Source of the DNA: JACPFV01 sp038043245
GTDB lineage: Bacteria > Pseudomonadota > Gammaproteobacteria > Nevskiales > Nevskiaceae
DNA: 64,000 nt
Direction: 5' to 3'
Assembly (NCBI GenBank): GCA_038043245.1
Contig: JBBTCH010000010.1
Span: 1-64,000, forward strand
Shown piece after piece: positions 44,685 through 53,409 of this stretch; position 1 is the stretch's first letter; each line of letters opens with the position of its first letter. The notes beneath the pieces are model-generated. The model saw only the letters and a program-made list of their open reading frames with translations. It was not told the DNA's origin and did no database searches. The position numbers were made by a program, and so were the translations under genes.

Positions 44685-45722
44685 ATGAATGACATTCAAC
44701 CCGCTGCAACGCCCTCGGTTCAGTTGACGTCGCGCGACTATCTGAGCTGGCTGTTCGCCGCCGCCTTTCTGTTCATGGTGCTGAAGCTGCATCTGCTGCC
44801 GGCACTGCTGGCCAGTCTTCTGGTGTTCGAGGTCGTGCGCGCGCTGGTGCCGTGGCTCAAGTTGCGCGGACTTGGCGTCTCCGGCCCGCAGCTGATTGCC
44901 GTCACCCTGATCGCGCTGATCGTCATCGCGACGATGGCGGCCGGCATCGGCAGCGCCGCCGGGCTGTTGCGCAATAGCGGCGAAAGTCTGCCGGCGCTGT
45001 TCGAACGCATGGCGCAGATCATTGAGAATTCTCGCGAGCAGCTGCCCGACTGGATCTTGATCTATCTGCCCGACACCGCCGTTGAGTTGCGCACGGCGGT
45101 CGTCGGCTGGCTGCGCAGCAACACCGGCCTGCTGCAGATCGCCGGCACCGAATTCGGCCGCGGGCTGGCGCACGTGCTGATCGGAATGATTGCCGGCGCG
45201 CTGGTGTCACTGCATCTGGCCGCGCCGGTCACCGCGCAGCCGCCGCTGGCCGCTGCCATCACCGAACAGGCCGCGCGGCTGTCAAGCGCGTTTCGCAACG
45301 TGGTGTTCGCGCAGTTCTGGATCTCCGGCATCAACACTCTTTTCACCTGGATCTATCTCGGCTGGGTGCTGCCGGCCTTCGGCGTAGAACTGCCGTTCCG
45401 CGGCCTGCTGGTGATCATCACTTTCGTCTGCGGCCTGATTCCGATCCTCGGCAACCTGATGTCGAACACCGTGATCTTCGTCGTCAGCCTGAGCAACTCG
45501 CTGCTGATCGCGCTGGTGTCGCTGGGCTATCTGATCGTGATTCACAAGCTGGAGTACTTCCTCAACGCGCGCATCATCGGCTCGCATATCCGCGCCCACG
45601 CCTGGGAGCTGCTGATCGCGATGCTGATCATGGAAGCCGCTTTCGGTATCGCCGGACTGATCTCGGCGCCGATCTTCTATGCCTTCTTCAAGGATTCGTT
45701 GCGCGAGAAAAAACTGCTTTAG
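44685..45722 (+). CDS. AI-2E family transporter (PerM/YdiK-like)
   Basis: The 345-residue inner-membrane protein has about seven to eight hydrophobic helices and the family motifs of AI-2E transporters, including LIPILGNLMSNTVIFVVSLS and the near-C-terminal LEYFLNARIIGSHIRAHAWE. Members export or conduct diverse small solutes or sodium. Linking this one to the AI-2 signal would be unsafe. The ATG at 44685 is chosen over an in-frame TTG nine bases earlier. No strong ribosome site precedes it. A dispersed repeat begins just after the stop. Confidence 0.9.
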   Translation: MNDIQPAATPSVQLTSRDYLSWLFAAAFLFMVLKLHLLPALLASLLVFEVVRALVPWLKLRGLGVSGPQLIAVTLIALIVIATMAAGIGSAAGLLRNSGESLPALFERMAQIIENSREQLPDWILIYLPDTAVELRTAVVGWLRSNTGLLQIAGTEFGRGLAHVLIGMIAGALVSLHLAAPVTAQPPLAAAITEQAARLSSAFRNVVFAQFWISGINTLFTWIYLGWVLPAFGVELPFRGLLVIITFVCGLIPILGNLMSNTVIFVVSLSNSLLIALVSLGYLIVIHKLEYFLNARIIGSHIRAHAWELLIAMLIMEAAFGIAGLISAPIFYAFFKDSLREKKLL

Positions 45723-45728
45723 CGGTGC

Positions 45729-45786
45729 TGTCATTCCGAGCGCAGCGAGGAATCTGATCAGATCCTTCGCTGCGCTCAGGATGACA
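45729..45786. repeat. Dispersed inverted repeat, TGTCATTCC...GGATGACA type, copy 2
   Basis: The 58-base element begins TGTCATTCCGAGCGCAGCG and ends GGATGACA, with inner AATCTGATCAGAT. It is the same kind as 2553-2621 and lies between the permease and the thiolase gene, where it could also form a transcript-ending hairpin. Confidence 0.78.
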
Positions 45787-45817
45787 ACAAAATCAAATTA
45801 ACTTTTTTGGAGTTGCC

Positions 45818-47005
45818 ATGTCCTCGTCTGATCCCATCGTCATCACTTCGGTTGCCCGCACGCCCATGGGGGCGATGCTGGGTGCGCTGTCACCGTTCAC
45901 CGCCGTGCAACTCGGCGCCGCCGCGATCAAGGCCGCGGTCGAGCGCGCCAATCTCAACAGTGCCGACGTGGACGAGGTGATCATGGGTTGCGTGCTGCCC
46001 GCCGGCCAGGGTCAGGCGCCGGCGCGTCAGGCCGCGCTCGGCGCGCGGCTGCCGGATGCCACCGGCGCCACCACCATCAACAAGATGTGCGGCTCGGGAC
46101 TGAAGGCGATCATGCTGGCGCACGACCTGCTAAAGGCCGGAACCAACAAGGTCATGGTCGCCGGCGGCATGGAATCCATGACCCACGCGCCGCACCTGCT
46201 GATGAAGGCGCGCGGCGGCTACCGTTACGGCCATGGCGAGCTGCTCGACCACATGGCGCTCGACGGCCTCGAGGACGCTTACGAAAAACGCACGCCGATG
46301 GGCGTTTATGCCGAACGCGCCGCAGAAAAATACGGCTTCACCCGCCAGCAGCAGGACGACTACGCGGTGATGTCGCTGGCGCGCGCCAGGAAAGCCAACG
46401 AAGACGGCAGCTTTGCGTGGGAAGTGACGCCGCTTGAGATCGCAGGCAAGGGCGGCGTGGAAAAAATCGTCCACGACGAAGCGCCGATGAAAGCCAAGCC
46501 GGAAAAAATCCCGACGCTGAAGCCGGTGTTCAAGAAAGACGGCACCGTCACCGCCGCCAACTCCAGCTCGATCTCCGACGGTGCCGCCGCGGTGACACTG
46601 ATGCTGCAATCGGAAGCCGCGAAGCGCGGCCTCAAGCCGCTGGCGAAAATCGTCGGCCATGTCACCCACTCTCGGCTGCCGGGCGAGTTCACCATCGCGC
46701 CAGTGTTCGCCATCACCGCGCTGCTGGAAAAATGCGGCTGGAAAACCAGCGACGTTGATCTGTGGGAAATCAACGAAGCCTTCGCGGTGGTGACGATGGC
46801 GGCGATGAAAGAGCATCAGCTGCCGCATGGCAAGGTCAACATCCACGGCGGCGCCTGCGCGCTCGGCCATCCGATCGGCGCGTCCGGGGCGCGCATCACC
46901 GCGACGCTGATCGGCGCACTGAAGAAAACCGGCGGCAAGCGCGGCATCGCCACGCTGTGCATCGGCGGCGGCGAAGCGGTGGCACTGGCACTGGAGATGC
47001 TGTGA
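45818..47005 (+). CDS. Acetyl-CoA C-acetyltransferase (thiolase)
   Basis: The 395-residue enzyme has all thiolase signatures: nucleophile Cys91 in NKMCGSGLKA, the NEAFAV motif, GGACALGHPIGASGAR with the catalytic histidine, and the second cysteine in LCIGGGEAVA. The sequence resembles biosynthetic acetoacetyl-CoA thiolases (PhaA/AtoB) more than FadA. It condenses or cleaves acetyl-CoA units. A GGAG ribosome site lies six bases before the ATG. Its stop overlaps the next gene by four bases. No other beta-oxidation or PHB genes are in the window. Confidence 0.93.
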   Translation: MSSSDPIVITSVARTPMGAMLGALSPFTAVQLGAAAIKAAVERANLNSADVDEVIMGCVLPAGQGQAPARQAALGARLPDATGATTINKMCGSGLKAIMLAHDLLKAGTNKVMVAGGMESMTHAPHLLMKARGGYRYGHGELLDHMALDGLEDAYEKRTPMGVYAERAAEKYGFTRQQQDDYAVMSLARARKANEDGSFAWEVTPLEIAGKGGVEKIVHDEAPMKAKPEKIPTLKPVFKKDGTVTAANSSSISDGAAAVTLMLQSEAAKRGLKPLAKIVGHVTHSRLPGEFTIAPVFAITALLEKCGWKTSDVDLWEINEAFAVVTMAAMKEHQLPHGKVNIHGGACALGHPIGASGARITATLIGALKKTGGKRGIATLCIGGGEAVALALEML

Positions 47006-47985
47006 GGTTCTGGTGCGCGCTGCTGGCGCTCACCCTTGCGGCCTGCGACAACGCCGAAACGACCGTAACGACGACGACCCCGGGAGGGGACGGCACGCAG
47101 CCCCCCGTCACCTTGTGCGTGGATTCCGGCTGCGGTGAAAAAACCGTCCTGCTGACCATCCCCGACGCCGAGAACATCTTCTTCACTGCTGACAACCGCC
47201 TGTTCGTCTCCGGCGGCACCAACGTCTTCGAGATCAAGAAAGAGGGTGTCGGTTACACGGCGACACCGATCTTTGCCGGCACCGGCAATTTCGGCGGCAT
47301 GGCGCAGCGCGGCGATGTGCTCTACGTCAACTGTTTCACCGACCGCAGCCTCTATGCCGCGCGACTCACGGCGACGCCGACGCTCGCGCCAATCCATGAC
47401 CTGGGTATCGGCATTCCCAACGGCATGAGCGCCGGACCCGACGGCGAGATCTACATCGTCAACGGCCCGATTCCCAGCAACGGTCTGCCAGACCCGAAGA
47501 TCGTGCGCCTGCGTTTCGACCCCGCCAATCCGATGGTGGTGACGGAACAGTCCGACTGGCTGGCGCTGCCGCAATCCTTCCCCAATGGCGTCGCGCGCAT
47601 CGGCCGCACGCTCTATGTCACCAACGGCAAACCGCTGCCGCCGACGTTTGGCGAAGTGCTGCGCATCGAGATCAGCGCCGACGGTTCCGCGGGCACGCCC
47701 ACACAGCTGGCGAGCTTCATGGGATTGACCGATGACCTCAGCGTGGCTGGCGACACGCTGCTGGTATCTCTCTACAGCAATGGCGTCATCGCCCAGGTCG
47801 GGCTCGACGGCACAGTCATCGCGCAAACCGATCCGATGAGTTTCGAATTTCCGTCGCAGGTGCGCGTCGGCCAACCACCGCTGTTCGCCGCGGATGAGAT
47901 TCTCGTCACCGAAAAAGGCATGGTCGGTGACAGCCTGACGCCCGTCGGCGATGCCTTCTCGGTATTCCGCAGAACGTCCAACTGA
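47002..47985 (+). CDS. NHL/SMP-30-like beta-propeller lipoprotein
   Basis: The 327-residue product starts at a GTG (47002), overlapping the thiolase stop, with GGAG six bases before it. The signal ends in a lipobox ALTLAAC, then comes a Thr-rich linker. The remainder shows repeated strand patterns such as GIPNGMSAGPDGEIYIVNGP and PNGVARIGRTLYVTNGKPLP, as in NHL/SMP-30 propellers. Ligand and function are unknown. It does not share the Cys landmarks or C-terminal tail of the four propellers at 17491-29477. One base separates its stop from the cytochrome b561 ATG. Confidence 0.8.
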   Translation: MRFWCALLALTLAACDNAETTVTTTTPGGDGTQPPVTLCVDSGCGEKTVLLTIPDAENIFFTADNRLFVSGGTNVFEIKKEGVGYTATPIFAGTGNFGGMAQRGDVLYVNCFTDRSLYAARLTATPTLAPIHDLGIGIPNGMSAGPDGEIYIVNGPIPSNGLPDPKIVRLRFDPANPMVVTEQSDWLALPQSFPNGVARIGRTLYVTNGKPLPPTFGEVLRIEISADGSAGTPTQLASFMGLTDDLSVAGDTLLVSLYSNGVIAQVGLDGTVIAQTDPMSFEFPSQVRVGQPPLFAADEILVTEKGMVGDSLTPVGDAFSVFRRTSN

Positions 47986-47986
47986 C

Positions 47987-48523
47987 ATGAGCCCCGCGAG
48001 CGCTGCCTACACCTCAGTGGCGAAATGGCTGCACTGGCTGATGGCGCTGGTGATTTTCGCCGCCTGGTGCATCGGCTATTACGCGCACGAATTCATGCCC
48101 AAGGGCCCCGAGCGAACCGAGATGTTCGGAGTGCACAAAGCCATTGGTACCGCAGTGCTATTGCTGATCCTGCTGCGCATGGCCTGGCGCGCGACGCATC
48201 CCGCGCCATCGCAGGGCCTCGCCCCATGGCTGCACAACGTTTCGCGCGCGGCGCATGGCGTGTTGTACTTCTTGATGCTGGCGATGCCGATCACCGGCTG
48301 GCTGATGACTTCCGCCAAGGGCCGCGATGTGCATTTTCTCGGTCTCTGGCAGCTGCCGGCGCTGCTGGAAAAAAACGCCGACCTCGCGCGCCTGTTTGAA
48401 GACGCGCACAAGCTGATGGCCTGGGTGATCCTGTCACTGGTGCTCGCCCACGTGCTGGCGGCGCTGCACCATCACTTCATCCGCCGCGACAACGTGCTGC
48501 GCAGCATGCTGCCCGGCCGCTAG
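47987..48523 (+). CDS. Cytochrome b561
   Basis: The 178-residue membrane protein has four transmembrane helices and the histidines expected to hold two haems b: KWLHWLMAL in helix 1, FGVHKAIGTAVL before helix 2, AAHGVLYFLMLAMPITGW in helix 3 and DAHKLMAWVIL in helix 4. It is of the E. coli CybB type, which can oxidise ubiquinol and supply electrons to superoxide or periplasmic partners. It is the third gene of a unit beginning with the thiolase. Confidence 0.92.
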   Translation: MSPASAAYTSVAKWLHWLMALVIFAAWCIGYYAHEFMPKGPERTEMFGVHKAIGTAVLLLILLRMAWRATHPAPSQGLAPWLHNVSRAAHGVLYFLMLAMPITGWLMTSAKGRDVHFLGLWQLPALLEKNADLARLFEDAHKLMAWVILSLVLAHVLAALHHHFIRRDNVLRSMLPGR

Positions 48524-48754
48524 CCCGGCACCCGCTTGGAGTCCTTTCAGTGTCTGAAACGGCTCACTTCAAAAAAACTGGCTAAATGGTCGTTGATCTC
48601 GTTATTTGGCTTAGTGTCCGAGAACGGTTTGATGTCGGTCATTGCAACGTATAACGCCCGCGCTCTCCGGCGCCGAGTGAGCGAAGCGAACGAGGGAACG
48701 CCCGCCGGCGAAGCGCGGCGAGTGCATCCGAGTGGAGCGCGTTGCTGGTCGTCA
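48524..48754. other. Palindrome-rich gap downstream of the TIR gene
   Basis: The 231 bases contain no convincing gene. From about 48648 to 48750 the sequence begins TATAACGCCC and ends GAGCGCGTTGCTG, with several self-complementary blocks (CCGGCGCCG, GAAGCGAACG, CGCCGGCG). This is the general form of an integron attC-like or other foldable recombination site, but its core hexamers deviate from the RYYYAAC/GTTRRRY pattern. Confidence 0.4.
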
Positions 48755-49633
48755 CTAAATCGCTCTATTCAGGTCTACATTTAATCCTGCTTGGCGCATT
48801 TCGCGCGCAAGCACGAGTTGCCAGCCGCCGCCGTTGTCCATGGGCACAAACAGAACTCCGTTGTAATCCGATGGCAGTTCGAGATCGCCCAGATACAGAG
48901 CGCAGACGCGTTTACGACCAAGTGCTCCAATGAACAAGCCTAGTTCCAGAATAACGTTTTGTCTGGCACGCGCCCGCATACTAGCGTCGGCCCCTTTTGG
49001 AGCTCCGACGTCGTCGGGGGTTAGGAGGATCACTGCAAAGTCAACGTCTAAATGGGCCTCTAACTTCTCAATGATTGTTCGTCCGCCATTTGGCTGTTCG
49101 TGCAAGATAACGGCTTCAAGACTCAGGCGTTCCAAGTACCGAGCCAGCGCTTGTTTAGCGGCTTCATCGTGTCCGTGAACGACAAATATTCTGTTTCCAA
49201 CTTGTCGTGCCGCTGGACGGCCAGCCTGCGCGGAACCGATGTTTGTTGCGTTAGTTGAATCTGCCAGCCGTTCGCTCAGTAGGTCTCGCACCGACTCTAG
49301 GCTGGCGACAGCGGCCTCGATTCCTTGTTTGTAACCAGCCTGCACGTTCTGAATCGGGTATTGACGGCCGTCCATGAACCAAGGGAGTGTGTCTAGCGCA
49401 GAAATGGAGTGCCGTCGATATTCTGCGGTGTCGTTGCCAAATATCTCGGCGAGCGTTGCTCTAACTTTCTCTTCAAGAGCTTCAGCTCTGGGATCAGAGC
49501 GCTTCTGAATGGTTTCGATATCAAACCCATTTAATTCGTCGATGCGGCGCTGTAATGAACGCACGGCTCTACTGAGATCATCAACCGTCAAGATCTTGGA
49601 CTCCGGAGTGTCACTCTTTGTCTTGCGAGCCAC
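48755..49633 (-). CDS. Orphan TIR-domain protein (CAP12/Pycsar-effector type)
   Basis: The 292-residue protein has a helical/coiled N-terminal region (15-125) and a C-terminal TIR-like nucleotide-binding domain (148-285). Diagnostic motifs are IFVVHGHDEAAK, ILHEQPNGGRTIIEK, VILLTPDDVG and RARQNVILELGLFIG, in which E230 is the likely NAD-cleaving glutamate. Domains of this family act as NADase effectors in CBASS and Pycsar anti-phage systems and also occur alone. No cyclase or receptor gene adjoins it. The start is the GTG at 49633 with AGGAGG six bases upstream; a TTG at 49657 is rejected. GC over four 60-base stretches I counted is about 51%, against about 63% in the adjoining peptidase gene, suggesting transfer. 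Confidence 0.88.
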   Translation of the reverse strand: MARKTKSDTPESKILTVDDLSRAVRSLQRRIDELNGFDIETIQKRSDPRAEALEEKVRATLAEIFGNDTAEYRRHSISALDTLPWFMDGRQYPIQNVQAGYKQGIEAAVASLESVRDLLSERLADSTNATNIGSAQAGRPAARQVGNRIFVVHGHDEAAKQALARYLERLSLEAVILHEQPNGGRTIIEKLEAHLDVDFAVILLTPDDVGAPKGADASMRARARQNVILELGLFIGALGRKRVCALYLGDLELPSDYNGVLFVPMDNGGGWQLVLAREMRQAGLNVDLNRAI

Positions 49634-49693
49634 TAGCTTCCTCCTTGTGACGGCCAACGCCGGTTAGACGATAAAAATGAGGTGTGACACCAC

Positions 49694-51748
49694 CTACTCC
49701 TTCCCCTCCATCTCATCCGCCAGCGCATCGGCGCCATAGATTTTGCGCAGGGCTTCGAGAATGGCGCCGGAATGCACGGCGACGGTGCGGTTGACGCGTT
49801 CGTCGAACCAGTAAGCGCCGCCTAGCGAGCGGATGTTGCCGTCGAACACCAGGCCGACGATCTCGGCTTTTTTGTTGATCACCGGGCTGCCAGAGTTGCC
49901 GCCGATGATGTCGTTGGTGGTGACGAAGTTGAAACGCTGGTCTGCGTTGAGCTGGTCTTGCTTGTCGGTCCACGAATCCGGCCAGCGGAACGGGTCGGAA
50001 CCGGTGGCGCGCTCGAAACCGCCGCCCAGGGTGGTGAACGGCTCGACGTCTTCGCCGTTCTCGTTCCAGCCTTTGACTTCGCCGTAGGACAGGCGCAGCG
50101 TGAAGGTCGCGTCGGGATATGTGCCGGTGCCCTTCATGGCGAACCGCGCAGCCGCGATCTTCTCGGCGTTCTTCTGCTCAACCGCCTCGACCTCATCCTC
50201 ATAGCGCTGACGGATGGCGCGCGCTTCGGCGTCTACCGCCACTGCGAGCTGGATGAACGGATCGGTGGACATCTCGATGGCCAGGGCGCCGCCTTCCCAC
50301 AGACGCTTGCGCTCGGCGACATCGGCGAGTTTGGTCCCCTTGATCATGCGCTCCGCCACCTGGCTCGGTGACTCGGCGCCCAGCACCTGCTGCACGATCT
50401 CGTCGTCCTGACTCAGTGATTCGCGCAGCTTGGTCAGCGCCCAGGTGAACTTGACCTGCTCCAGGTCCGGCTCGACCGGCGCAGTGGAGAACAGGTTCTG
50501 CGTCAGGCTGGGCAACGCCGCGTCGGTGAACTCTTCCAGGCGCTCGGCATTGGGCTTTTCGCGCTCTGCCGCACCGCGCACCAGTGCGCGCGCGATCTCG
50601 AAGTAGCGCGTGGCGAACGTACCCGCATCCAGCCGGCGATAACGCACATAGATCTCGCGCTGGATCTTCTGCGCCGCCGCGATCTCGTCCCAGGCCTTGC
50701 CGGCCGCCGCCTTGCGCGACTTGTCCTTGCCGACGAATGCGCGCAACGCCGCTTCCTGCTTGCGCTTGAAATTGAAGACTTCCGGATCGAGCAGGGCCTC
50801 GAACATGCCCTTGCGCGCCTTCAGGCTGTTTTCGATGCTGAACAGATCGTTCTGGGCGATGCGCGCGTGCTCCTCGCTCTCGGCAGAAAACTGCGTCAAC
50901 AGCCCGCGCAGCTCGGCCAAGTCGAACAAACGCGTCGGCAAGATGAAATCGCGCAGCAGTTCGAGCTGCGCCAAGGTGAGCTGGCGCTGGGTGGAACCGG
51001 GGTGACCGGTAACCAACGTCAGCTCGCCGGGCTGCGCGCCGGCTGATTTGAACGGGAAGAAATCCTCAATCGCCGCCGGCTCGTCGTCCTCGTAGGCACG
51101 CAGCAGACCCATGTCGAGGTTGTAGCGCGGAAAGTTGAAGTTGTCCGGATCGCCGCCGAAGAAGGCGGCGGCGAGTTCCGGCGCGAACACCAGCCGCACA
51201 TCCTGAAAGCGGTGATATTTGTAGAGCGCGTACTGTCCGCCGTGATACAGCTCGACCACATCGCAGCGCGTGGTCTCCTTGTCCTCGCCGATGCAGGCGG
51301 ATTCGAGTTTGGCTTTCTGCGCCTTGCGCGCGGTGGCGAAGTCCGCGCCGCTCTTGCCGGCCAGCGCTTTCTTCATCACCGGGGTGATGTCGCTGATCTC
51401 CTCAAGCCGGTTCAGTTCGATCTCCGGGCAACGCACCTCATCCTCTTGCTTCTGCGCCAGAAACCCGTCGCGGATGAAATCCTTGTCGCCACTGGACAAT
51501 TGCTGCACGCACTCGTTGACGCAGTGGTGGTTGGTCAGCACCAGTCCGTCCTTGGAGACGAACGAGGCCGAGCAGCCGCCGGCGATGCGCGCCGAGCCCT
51601 TCATCACGTGCCCAGCCCAGGCTTTGTCCGGCGCGAACTGGTACTGCTTCTTCAACTGCTCTCTGGGCAGATTGTCGAGCGTCCACATGCCTTCGGCGGC
51701 GAAAACGGCAGACGAAACGAGAGCGAGCATCAGGGCGAGGACGCGCAT
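49694..51748 (-). CDS. S46-family dipeptidyl peptidase
   Basis: The 684-residue exported serine peptidase begins with a Sec signal (RVLALMLALVSSAVFA). Family motifs are GMWTLDNLP at the mature N-terminus, the catalytic histidine region VLTNHHCV (about 70-77) and the nucleophile serine in IIGGNSGSPV near residue 615. S46 enzymes (DPP7/DPP11) trim dipeptides from extracellular or periplasmic oligopeptides. The ATG at 51748 has GGAG six bases upstream. Length is slightly below the usual 700 or so. It is divergent from the msrB gene, with 111 bases between the starts. Confidence 0.93.
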   Translation of the reverse strand: MRVLALMLALVSSAVFAAEGMWTLDNLPREQLKKQYQFAPDKAWAGHVMKGSARIAGGCSASFVSKDGLVLTNHHCVNECVQQLSSGDKDFIRDGFLAQKQEDEVRCPEIELNRLEEISDITPVMKKALAGKSGADFATARKAQKAKLESACIGEDKETTRCDVVELYHGGQYALYKYHRFQDVRLVFAPELAAAFFGGDPDNFNFPRYNLDMGLLRAYEDDEPAAIEDFFPFKSAGAQPGELTLVTGHPGSTQRQLTLAQLELLRDFILPTRLFDLAELRGLLTQFSAESEEHARIAQNDLFSIENSLKARKGMFEALLDPEVFNFKRKQEAALRAFVGKDKSRKAAAGKAWDEIAAAQKIQREIYVRYRRLDAGTFATRYFEIARALVRGAAEREKPNAERLEEFTDAALPSLTQNLFSTAPVEPDLEQVKFTWALTKLRESLSQDDEIVQQVLGAESPSQVAERMIKGTKLADVAERKRLWEGGALAIEMSTDPFIQLAVAVDAEARAIRQRYEDEVEAVEQKNAEKIAAARFAMKGTGTYPDATFTLRLSYGEVKGWNENGEDVEPFTTLGGGFERATGSDPFRWPDSWTDKQDQLNADQRFNFVTTNDIIGGNSGSPVINKKAEIVGLVFDGNIRSLGGAYWFDERVNRTVAVHSGAILEALRKIYGADALADEMEGKE

Positions 51749-51859
51749 GGCAACTCCGGTGTTTGGGACACGAAATGTGGACGAAGGAAGCCATGATAAT
51801 GCGGAACCTTGCTGCCAGACTTCGCATCCAAGTCGCATCACTCACACGTAGAGGCAACC

Positions 51860-52360
51860 ATGACCCGACGCAATTTCCTGCACAGCGTTCTCGGCCTTGC
51901 CACAGCAGGCGCTGCTGGCGCTGCGCCGCCACCGAAACCCGAATTCACCCCGCTCAAGAAGAGCAAAGACGAGTGGCGCAAGCTGCTGCCGAAAGACGCC
52001 TATGGCGTGCTGTTCGAGGAGGACACCGAATATCCGAACAGCAGTCCTTTGAACAAGGAAAAGCGCAAGGGTCTGTTCATCTGCGCTGCCTGCCACCTGC
52101 CGCTGTTCGACTCGTCGAAGAAATATGAGAGCGGCACCGGCTGGCCGAGCTTCTTCGAGGCGATTCCTGACCGCGTGGCGACCAAGACCGACTACAAGAT
52201 CGTGTTCCCACGCAAGGAATATCACTGCGCCCGTTGCGGCGGCCATCAAGGCCACGTATTCGACGACGGCCCCAAACCGACCGGACTGCGCTACTGCAAT
52301 AACGGCCTCGCGCTGCGATTCATCGCCGATGGCGAGAAACTGCCGGAGTTGCGCATTTGA
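51860..52360 (+). CDS. msrB: Tat-exported peptide methionine-R-sulfoxide reductase
   Basis: The 166-residue protein has a twin-arginine signal (TRRNFLHSVLGLA) rather than the usual cytoplasmic start, so it is probably exported folded with its zinc. The MsrB domain (from about residue 34) has the zinc pairs C75-x-x-C78 and C123-x-x-C126, the SGTGWPSF motif, and catalytic C146 in GLRYCNNGLALRF. Thioredoxin or a DsbD-type system would reduce it; such a system is encoded at 32817. Its stop overlaps the msrA start by four bases. Confidence 0.94.
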   Translation: MTRRNFLHSVLGLATAGAAGAAPPPKPEFTPLKKSKDEWRKLLPKDAYGVLFEEDTEYPNSSPLNKEKRKGLFICAACHLPLFDSSKKYESGTGWPSFFEAIPDRVATKTDYKIVFPRKEYHCARCGGHQGHVFDDGPKPTGLRYCNNGLALRFIADGEKLPELRI

Positions 52361-52941
52361 GAGTCGCGCTGCTGCTCGCACTGCTGTTCACGGCGTCGGC
52401 TGACGCCGCCAGCAAACCGCAAACCGCGATTTTTGCCGGCGGCTGTTTCTGGTGCACCGAATCGGACTTCGAAAAAGTGCCGGGCGTCACCGCCGCGGTG
52501 TCTGGCTATATCGGTGGCAAGGAGAAGAATCCGACTTACGAACAGGTGTCAGCACACGCCACCGGTCATACCGAAGCGGTGCAAGTGACGTTCGACGCGA
52601 ACATCGTCAGCTACGCCCAGCTGCTCGAACATTTCTGGCGCACCATCGACCCGACCGTGAAAGACCGCCAGTTCTGCGACATCGGGCCGCAGTATCGCAG
52701 CGGGATTTTCTACGCAGGCGCCGAACAGAAGAAATCAGCCGAAGCCAGCAAGGCGGTGCTGGAAAAATCCGCAGTCCTGGAAGCGCCGATCCAGACTGAG
52801 ATCACCGCGGCCGGTCAGTTCTGGCCGGCCGAGGATTACCACCAGGATTACTACAAGAAGAACCCGATCCGCTACAAGTGGTACCGAACCGGCTGCGGCC
52901 GCGACGCCAGGCTTAAAGTGATCTGGAACTCGCCCAAATAG
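52357..52941 (+). CDS. msrA: Sec-exported peptide methionine-S-sulfoxide reductase
   Basis: The 194-residue product starts at a TTG (52357) within the msrB stop region and has a Sec signal (RVALLLALLFTASADA). The MsrA domain carries the catalytic motif GGCFWCTE (C30, C33), GYIGGKEKNPTYEQVSAHAT and the GHTEAVQV strand. A further cysteine near the C-terminus (RTGCGRD) may resolve the disulfide. It repairs the S epimer of oxidised methionine in exported proteins and so complements msrB. Its 3' end overlaps the convergent msrC-like gene by 29 bases. Confidence 0.94.
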   Translation: MRVALLLALLFTASADAASKPQTAIFAGGCFWCTESDFEKVPGVTAAVSGYIGGKEKNPTYEQVSAHATGHTEAVQVTFDANIVSYAQLLEHFWRTIDPTVKDRQFCDIGPQYRSGIFYAGAEQKKSAEASKAVLEKSAVLEAPIQTEITAAGQFWPAEDYHQDYYKKNPIRYKWYRTGCGRDARLKVIWNSPK

Positions 52942-53401
52942 TCGCAAGCCGTTCCAGCCCGGCGGCATCCTCCGCATCAAAACGCGCCCGTTTCGGGCTG
53001 TCGAGGTCCAGCACGCCGAGCAATTTGCCGTCGTTGATCAGCGGCACGACGATTTCGGAGTTGGAGGCCGGATCGCAGGCGATATGCCCGGGGAATTCAT
53101 GCACATCGCGAACAATCACGGTTTTGCCTTGCTGTGCCGCCGTGCCGCAGACACCCTTCCCGAGCGCGATGCGGATGCACGCCGGCTTGCCTTGAAACGG
53201 CCCCAGCACCAGTTCTTTGCCGTCGAATAAATAAAAGCCGGCCCAGTTGAGATCGGGCAGCGTGTGCCAGATCAGCGCGGCAAGATTGGCGGCGTTGGCG
53301 ATGGGATCTCGCTCATTGCCAATCAGCGCTTTCGACTGCTCGGCAAGTTGTGCGTAGAGCACAGGCTTGCTCGGGGCCGCTGAAGTCTTCAGCTCAAACA
53401 T
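52913..53401 (-). CDS. msrC: Free methionine-R-sulfoxide reductase (GAF domain)
   Basis: The 162-residue GAF-domain protein has the three cysteines of fRMsr enzymes: C75 in GKPACIRIALGKG, C85 in GVCGTA and C109 in GHIACDPASNSEIVVP, corresponding to C84, C94 and C118 of the E. coli enzyme. It reduces free methionine-R-sulfoxide in the cytoplasm. No signal peptide is present. The gene runs towards msrA and overlaps it at the 3' end. Together the three genes cover peptide R, peptide S and free R forms. Confidence 0.93.
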   Translation of the reverse strand: MFELKTSAAPSKPVLYAQLAEQSKALIGNERDPIANAANLAALIWHTLPDLNWAGFYLFDGKELVLGPFQGKPACIRIALGKGVCGTAAQQGKTVIVRDVHEFPGHIACDPASNSEIVVPLINDGKLLGVLDLDSPKRARFDAEDAAGLERLATIWASSRSL

Positions 53402-53409
53402 AAGTCATC

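Noticed and set aside
48527..48540. A 14-base match (GGCACCCGCTTGGA) shared with 63378-63391, both beside low-GC genes
   Set aside because: Exact matches of this length are expected by chance several times in a 64-kb window, and the flanks do not extend it.
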